Below are positions 12,601 through 21,600 of a DNA stretch of 64,000 bases, piece after piece (position 1 is the first letter of the stretch; each line of letters opens with the position of its first letter). The DNA is taken from contig OX365953.1 of the NCBI GenBank assembly GCA_947247005.1, positions 26,844,784-26,908,783 on the forward strand, written 5' to 3'. The notes under the pieces are model-generated. The model had not been told where the DNA came from. It saw only the letters and a program-made list of their open reading frames with translations, and made no database searches. Source of the stretch: Spisula solida (Eukaryota; Mollusca; Bivalvia; Venerida; Mactridae). Made by a program: the position numbers and the translations under genes.

Positions 12601-15600
12601 TGCAGGCAATACAGAAGTCCCCTACCGGTTTTAAGCCATTTTCAATGTTTCTGTTGCAATAGCAACCAAAATTTTGGTCGGAATCAAAATATTTTTGAAC
12701 GTGCATTATCCCCTAAATGCCCCCTATCCACATACCAAGTTTCATAAACCTAGCTTGAAAACTGTTTGAGTTATGTCAGGATCCAGATTTTTTGATGGAC
12801 GGACGGACTGACGGCAAACCTATAGTCCCCTCCGGTCAAAACCCGACAGGGGACTAACAAGCATAAACAAACTTTTGAATGCTGAGATCATCAGGGGGCC
12901 AAATTAAAAATCAGGAAAATCATATGCGGCCGACCATTTATGCCAAACAACAGGCTTTCAATGACACTGTTTCTACAATGAACTCAGTTTGTTAAAGAAA
13001 ATTCTTTAAAGCAGATTAAATTTACCATTACTTTTCCATTTTTTGAGATAATTTCATCAAATAACTTTTATTTTGGTCAGAGACCATTGCTCTAACAGAA
13101 ATGATAAATCGGGAATTTGATATAAATCAGGAAAATTTACACCCCTGGATCATATAAAAGTAACATTTATTATTTGATCAACTTACACAGTATACATCTA
13201 AACTCAGGAAATTAGCTATGTATTTAAATTATGATTAAATTCCATTATAACAAGCTGCAATTGGCAAAATTCAGATTATAAAATGCACACATGCATACAT
13301 CGTCAGAAACCATGGTATATATTCTGTTTCTATTATATTATTTACAGTGAGAGATGAGAATATTTCAGCTAGCTGACCAATAAAATTACCAATACTAACA
13401 TTTAAATAAATTTTTTTTGCTGAAGACCAGAAAACTATTTTTTTCATAGAATAATTGCTTTAGTAGCATTGTGTCCTTAGGGGTGTCAACAGAGACAAAT
13501 TATGAATCCTAAAAAACATATGCAGACGACCATTTTTGCCAAACTCCTTGAGTGAACATGGGGTTCGACGATGACATGCAGAGTCACAATTATAAGGTGG
13601 CATATACATGTAACAGAATAAATATTGTATACAAGACACATACTGCATCCATGAATACAATGAATTTTAAGAGTTGTATAGTATTTGATAAGGATTGACA
13701 AACTGAAATCGACAGTCTAAAAACTTAGCAGAAAAATATGATAAACATGTGGCATTCATTTCTGTATTGGTTATTCCCTTTCAATAAAGACATGTAATTA
13801 CTGTTTTGTCAGATTCTGATCAATGTGACAATAACAACTGCTGCTATAAAGTTAAATTAGATGAGAAATCAAAATGCAAGAAGTTTCAAGCCAACAAATA
13901 AATTACATAACCAGTGTAGACACTGTAGAGGGATAATGATATGTATTCATGTTTTAATTTAGATAACTCACTAGGGAATCAACAATCTACATGCATGTGA
14001 TGTCCAGGGGTTCCACTAGCTACAGAATCTAAAAGGTCATTTTGATACTTTTGACTAATGTTTACCTTTTTTTTTGGCAAAATACCCATGATTTTAAGAG
14101 AAAATGACCATTTAAACTAACATCTCGAGGGTCAAAATGTGTCTTTTTGAAAATTTCAAGGGTCAAAACTTCTACTCCCAAGTCAAATGGAACCCTGAAA
14201 TATCACAACGAAACTTTCCAGAGGTCAGTAGTTTAACCAATACATTGATAATAAGATCCTCTTATTTGTAAAGGCTCAACATGATAAAATCGAAATAACA
14301 GAAAATCAACAGCATTATAACATATGACAATAATTTTGCTTTAATGCAAATCTTACCTGACTTGTACACTGAACGCATGCAAAATGATACAATTATATTT
14401 GAATAAGATTTGTTAGTACTAGACCTCATACAAGCAATATTGAAACACTGAATCAAAATAGCAGATTTTCAACATTTATAATTAGGAAATAGATCACAGT
14501 TTTGCGTGATGTATCAGTGAATAGATCATGGTTTAGAGTTCATATGCGTAGGAATTAATCTTGAAGGCCGTATTATATACTAGAAAAATTCTACCGTGAT
14601 ATACTGTTTGTTAGATCACGCTACAGCTCTATACGTTTACATGGAGCAAAATACAGCCAGTGTTAGAATAAGCCTTAGAGAACATTAAATTTTTGATAAT
14701 TTTGTACTGGGGCAAACAGTTTTTCTTTGAAAGATATGAATTTGTTTATGGACTGTTGGTTAGTGGCAAACTCACACATTTTAACTACTACTTGCTTGCA
14801 ACAGCACACCTAGGATGATGATAGCACAGGACATCAATATACCAGGCCCTTCACCAGAAAATATTTAAGGCGCTGGGATTGGGATGGCATTGCTGGGATT
14901 TATGCTAAAGGAGATCAACAAAAATGAATAAAATGTTTTAGAAGAGAAAACTGCATCAAAATTCATAATTTAAAGGCTGGTTTAATCATTTTTTATATAA
15001 TACAGGCCACAATCTCTCAAATAACACAATACTGACCAAAATATTAACACCTGTGGTGATTTAAAGACACCAAACTAGGATTTTTAAAAGGTGCTGGGGC
15101 AAAGCAAATTCTGGGTTGAAGGCAAAGGGTACCACAGTGCCTTCTTCCCCTGGGGAAGGGCCTGTATACACATATACACACAGTAGTAGCTTCTGAATCT
15201 GAAGGGTCATTTTGATACTTTTGACTAAATTTGACCATTTTATAGGCAAAATACCAATGATTTTAAGAGAAAATGACCCTTCAGACCAAAATCTTGGAGG
15301 TCAAAATGTGGCCTTTTGAAAAATTTCAAGGGTTAAAACCCTACTCCCGAGTCAAATGGAAGCTCCTGATACATACCTGAAGTGCTAACTCTCTCTCCAC
15401 ATCTTCGTTCCAGTCTATCTTACTTGTACTGTCCAGTTCCTTATCAAAGTCAAGTTCTTCTGTACTCCAATCACTCCCTGTACCTATTGTTAGACAACCA
15501 AGCAAGAAATATAATCAATCAAAACAATATACAAGTTTTGAAGAATATACCCGAAAACTTTTACAATTAATACTTCATGGACCAGTGCTTCTTCTTATAA

Positions 15601-18600
15601 TATAGTCTGTTGTCAGTGGTTCCACTAGCTACCAGGGAGGGGGGGATTCTCAAAGTTTTCACTTGCCTAGGAAATACGAGAAAGCAACAAAATTTTAGTT
15701 TTGTTGAATTATCTATCTTGTCCAGGATTAGAGTACTAAGTTTAATTCAATTTTTGTTATATTTAAATCATTTTTGGGTCAGTTATTTAGGGATTCCTCT
15801 TTGTTAAGGTAAAATAAGGCACTTAATATTATTTTCTCATGATAATTTTGCACTTGCACAGGGACAAGCCGGATGAAAAAATCTACTTGCCCACAGACAA
15901 TAAAGCCCAAGTCGAACATAGGAATTCCACACCCCTGGCTAGTAAATATGAAGGCTCATTTTGATACTTTTGACTAAATTTTACAATTTTATAGACAAAA
16001 TACCCGTGATTTGAACAGAAAATGACCATTCAAACCAAAATCTTGAGGGTCAAAATGTGACCTTTTGGTAATTTCAGGAGTCAAAACTCCTACTCCCGAG
16101 ACTATTATAACCCATGCTGTTGTAATGATCATTGTAAAAGGTTTTTTAAATCATGCTTTTATCCAAAACAATGAAGACTACCAGAACTAAATAAACCAGA
16201 TCCCCATTAAGAAACTAGCGATAGATATTATTCGCAAAATAAAGTAATAGATTTCCCCCAAAATAAATGGGGTTTTGCCACATTCCTAGCCAGAAAAAGC
16301 CCCCTGGACCCCATGAACTTATATTGTCAACAAATTAATACTGCTTACTTGTATATATATATACTACAAGTATAAGCATACAAAACTTTGAGCTACTCTT
16401 CTATGGACAAGTACATGTATGCCCCCATTGCAGTTAAATAACCATTCTTCAAGCTTTTTCTTCATCTAAGTTCTATGATCTTGATCAACCAACACCAGAA
16501 TTTATAGTAATGACCAACCAGCAAACAAAGTTAGGAGCATATTTGGTCAAACTATTCTTTAGTCATTGGACAAAAACCATTTGGTCTATCAACCAACATC
16601 ATGTGCAAATCAATATATGGGGGAACAAAACTCCTGACAGATGGACGGGGCGATTACTATAGGGAAACGCAAAAAAAGTTGGGGACCCTTAGTGTTTCAT
16701 TTTGGTTTTGAAAACTATGAGTCCTTTTTCACTGATCCTAAAATATCAATGAGTCCTACGATGTAAAAAAAAGTATTTCCAAAATTTAATGAATTCCAAG
16801 CTAATTCAATGAGTCAGGGTCTCGAGTCAGGGACTTGCTCCAAAATGAAACACTGCCCTAACAATTTCCATCAATAAAAGTCTAACCTGTACTGAGGTCA
16901 CTGCTGAAACTGTCTGTTCTCTTTCTCATACCACCAGAGTATGCATATTTCTTGGGAACATTTTTCTGCTGTCCTCCTCCTCCTCCTGAAGAATTTCTCG
17001 GTACAGGTGGCTTCCCAACGTTTTTACCACTAAGGTTCAGCTGCTCCGAACTATGACTTCTCTCAAACACCATTGTACTTAGATTCTGAGGGTCAGCGTA
17101 ATAATCATCATCCTCCTCCCAACGTTCTGATTGATTCAGTTTGTCATACGACCTTGACTTAGTCTTATTGGGTAATTTCTTAAATCTAGATAAAATCTCC
17201 TGCTTGTCTATCTTAGGTGCATTTTCTTGTAATTTTTTATCTTGTTCCTCCATTCCTACTGGTACTGTGTCTTTGCGATCAGCTTCTTGTCCGATAGTGC
17301 TCGGTCTAGATGGTACAATATATAAATCCTGATCTGGATTGATATCCTTGTTCGATTGCTGATGTCCTTCACCTTGCTGTGCGTCAACTTTATCACACTT
17401 AGAATCTTTATGATCAGATTTTATCTTATTATCATTGTCCCTTGTATTAGCCTTGTTGCCAACCTGACCTCTATTTGATCTAGGTTCATTTGGCTTGTTT
17501 GACTTTTGGTTGTATCGTTGACCTCTGCCTCGCGAATATGACTGACCTTGACCCCGACCTCGAGAAAAGTCACTTCGTTCATTATTCTTTCCCAACTTTA
17601 CAGTAGGTTCGACTGTTTTCTCAGGTGAAGTTCTATCATCCGTACCTGACCCAGATTTATCATTGACGACAGTAACTTGCATATTTTTTAAGTCTATTTT
17701 TCTAGGTGAAGGAGATGAGACTGGTGAGTGTAAGAGAGCGGCAGTAGCTGGACCAGGACTCGGGCTGTGCACCTGTTTGGGACTCGGACTCGACAAATCA
17801 TCATCTACGTCTCCAGAACCCTCGCCACTTACATCAGTCTGCTGTTGTTCCAGTATACGTCCTTTCGGAATATACCTCTGTATCTCAGGCTTCTTTGAAC
17901 GACGATTTTTCAGCTCTTCAATTTTGCGTGACCTTTGTCCTGGAGTAATTTTAAGATCCTGGACACCACTGCTCACACTTGCCAGCTAAAACAGTTACAA
18001 TATACTATATATGTTTTTATCATTACAAAAGGGTATCATAATATATCAGATAATCAAATATTTACATGAATATCAAGTTTTCGAGCATTCAGACTACATA
18101 CTAAATGTTTCATGGAAAATGTAGCATACTTGCACAATTATTTTAGTTACTATTGGATGTGACAATTTTTTGTCAATCATGATGACCTACACAACGCAGG
18201 GGTGTCAACAGGGCCAAATTTAAAATCCTTAAAATCGAATGTAGCCAAACATTTTTGCCAAACAAGAGGCCTCCAATGACATTGCTTCCATATTTAAATC
18301 TGTTTGCATTGAATTAAATTGACCATAACTTTGCAATTTCTTGAGATATTTTCATCAAATAACTTTTATTTTGGTCAGAAATCATAGCTGGTTGAGGGTA
18401 GATAAATTCGGAATTTCGGATAAATAAGGAAAATTTGACACTTCTGCATACTAGTAGAGCTAGACATTCCTGAGTGGAAGCTAGCTGATGCCAGCCATCA
18501 CGCTTACAGTTCTATGGAAACATTGATTATTATAATCAGGTAATAAATTATATTTTTGTAAAACAATGCAGCTCTCATGACAAACAAGTCCAATTGTACA

Positions 18601-21600
18601 ATTTCACTGGTCTTTGAAAACAAAATATCAAACTCTGAGGGGTATAAGAATTTATCAAAGTTACCTCTTTCTCAACACTATTTTCTTTAGAAGAAGGTCC
18701 CGATGAAAGCTCTTCATCCCAATTTTCTTCTGATATATGAAGATCTGTTTCATCAGATTTAGGGTTACTTTTGTCAGGGCTACATTCTGAAAATGATTTC
18801 AACGATAAATTTTAGTAAAAAAAGATGTATGAACTTATGTTCAATATAATATTTACAAATAAGACATAAGTTACGTTAATTGTCAATCTTGTGTTAAACA
18901 AAATGTATATTCTTCTATAACATGTGTTAAATCAAACTTAATCTTACACATTAACAAGACTGTTGGGCCTAAAATATTGTTTGTTTCCCCATCCCCTACC
19001 TACCCGACTAAAAAGGGCCCTACCCAAAATATTTTATTGCACAAATTGAAATAATATTTTTTTTATTAAAAATTGGAATTGAAAATTTTATTTTTTTGTT
19101 TACTGGCTTCTTTTTCACCATTAACTTTAAGACTGAACATTGGTTTTTACCTTAGAGTTAATTCTAAATTTCATTATTGTTGGTTTTCACCTTAAAGTTA
19201 ATTCTAAATTTCATTATTTGTATGCCTTAACCAATAACTATCATACTGAAACAATTCCAAAAAAAAATATTTACCCTACCTACCTACCCATTCTAAATCT
19301 GCTAGGGTTGGGATGGGGAAACCAAGAACATTTTAAGTTCGGCCTTGTGAATACTTTTTAAATACAACAGAAACATACACTAAATAACTAATGCACACGA
19401 TTTAAACAAAAAAGTAATGTTTAAGTTTAATAATAAATACAAATCTATAGTAATGATCAGTAAAAACTATTTCATGAGGGTCAAAATGTGACTGGGGTCC
19501 ACGGGACAACTCAATGGTCAAATGAAACCCTGTACAATTTTGAAACGAATTTCACAAAAATTTGTCAACTTATAATTTCTGAACATAACACAGTTTAGGC
19601 CAAAATAAATATTGTTTGTTTCCCTTCCTGACCCTGGCCAAATAGAGTTGGATAGGTAGGTAAAATCTTATACTCTAATGTACCAAACTTTTTTGCTCGG
19701 GTCGGTAGGTAGGGAAGGGGAAACAAACAATATTTCATTTCAGGCCTTACCCTTCTGTCCAGGTTTGCTTCGATGTGGAGGTTGATATATATTTATTGTA
19801 GGTCGCTTCTTCTTCCTTTCTTCATCCCTTTTCTTTTTTGCTTCTGGAAAAAAAAAATAATGTCATGATCAATTGCATAACTATAAATATGTGACCAAAT
19901 TAAATCATTTTTTTAAAAAACTTTCTAGAACAACATTGGATCAATGGAATCGAGCAGCCGACCTGGGCTCGTATTCACAAAGCATCTTAGTAGAAAACTT
20001 AGATTTTCTTAAAAACACGAAAATTTCTATTTAGTATGTCAGCCTAACATGACAATCAAGATTATTGATTTTTTGCATAGGTTTAAATCATTATGTTAAG
20101 AGCTACTATAATCACTAAGAAAACATGGGTTAATCTTCAATTTGAGCACGATATATGCAATACTATTTGAACTAAGATGCTTTGTGAATACCAGCCCAGG
20201 TCTGATACATTTCTTCTTAATTCAGACCAACATGTTCTCAATGAAGATGTAACCCTGCCTGCTTGTCACACATACTAGCTGACCTAATCAGTATCAATGA
20301 ATTTCTCGATTGTGTGAAATAATTTCATCGTCAAAATTATCGCATGCGAGTTGGAAATGCATGGACTGAAGGTATACTGTATCAAATGGCCATTTTCTTC
20401 TTGAATTTTTTTTGTTGTGTAAGGATATTAATACCGACTCATAAATTAAACGTTTCAGGAAAAACATTTGAAAGAATGCATATAACTTATATGCTTAAAA
20501 GAATCCACTCCCCAGAACTGTTCCAGCAGATCGCCATTAACTGTTACACACGCACTGTTTTAAGACTGATTTTTGTCATTAAAATGCCTCTGTGATATGC
20601 ACTTTACACTGTACACCGGGCACATTAAATTTATATAATCACAATTTCTTTATTTGGAAAGAGTATCACAGGAGAATCAGTGTCAGATTCAGAAGACTCA
20701 GAACAGTCCATTAACCTGAATGGCCCAGTTACTGAGTAGCAAGAACGGCCCAATCATGAGCAGTTATTAAAATGATCACAAAAGCTCACTCTGTCACTTT
20801 GTGACAGGTGAGCTAATAAAAGTGCATAAATTTGAACATTACATTTTAAACAAACAGTAACATGTTTATATCTGCTGTATGTCTTTTTTATCTTTTATTT
20901 CGTCTATTATACTAATTACTATTGTAGTATACAAGTAATGATCGCTTGTCTGCATCATCTTTGTTAACAGACTCGGTACATACGTGACCACTTAAAAGTT
21001 AAAACAGATCATATCATTCACAATTTTTTTTTGCGTATGTGCGTAGTTTCGCTGAGCTTTAAAGAGTCTGATAGGACTCCTGCTCTTTATCTGGAAGAAG
21101 AAGAAGATTCCTCAAAGGAACCAGTATTGTTTTTGGAAAGATCTTCTTCTTTCTTCTTCCATTTATTTGCAGGACCCACTTATACATCAACGGAGAGACA
21201 GAGGTGTGATACAAGGAATCCGGGTGCGTTACCCTAGCTCGTTTCGAATAGACTCCTTGGTTCTTTAACGTGCCTGGTGTATAGCACCGATACACGCGAG
21301 ACTACCTCTGGGTTTCCAACCAGTTCATCTCTAGTTGGGTGGGAAACTCTGAAAAGCGTTTCAGAAATGACCAAGTGCCCCGACCGAGATTCGAACCAGG
21401 GACCTCTCGATCAGTAGTCAAGTGCGTTACCACTCGACCACTGTGCCACACATAGGATGGAACTGTATACCTGGAAATATGGGCGTTAGTAGTTGCCCAA
21501 GATGCTGCGGGGCATTCTGGGATCGCCCTCTTTAGCGATGGCGGCCATGTTGCAAGGCCGTCATGAACTGACGTTGTGGCGCCATGGTTAGCAGAATAGT

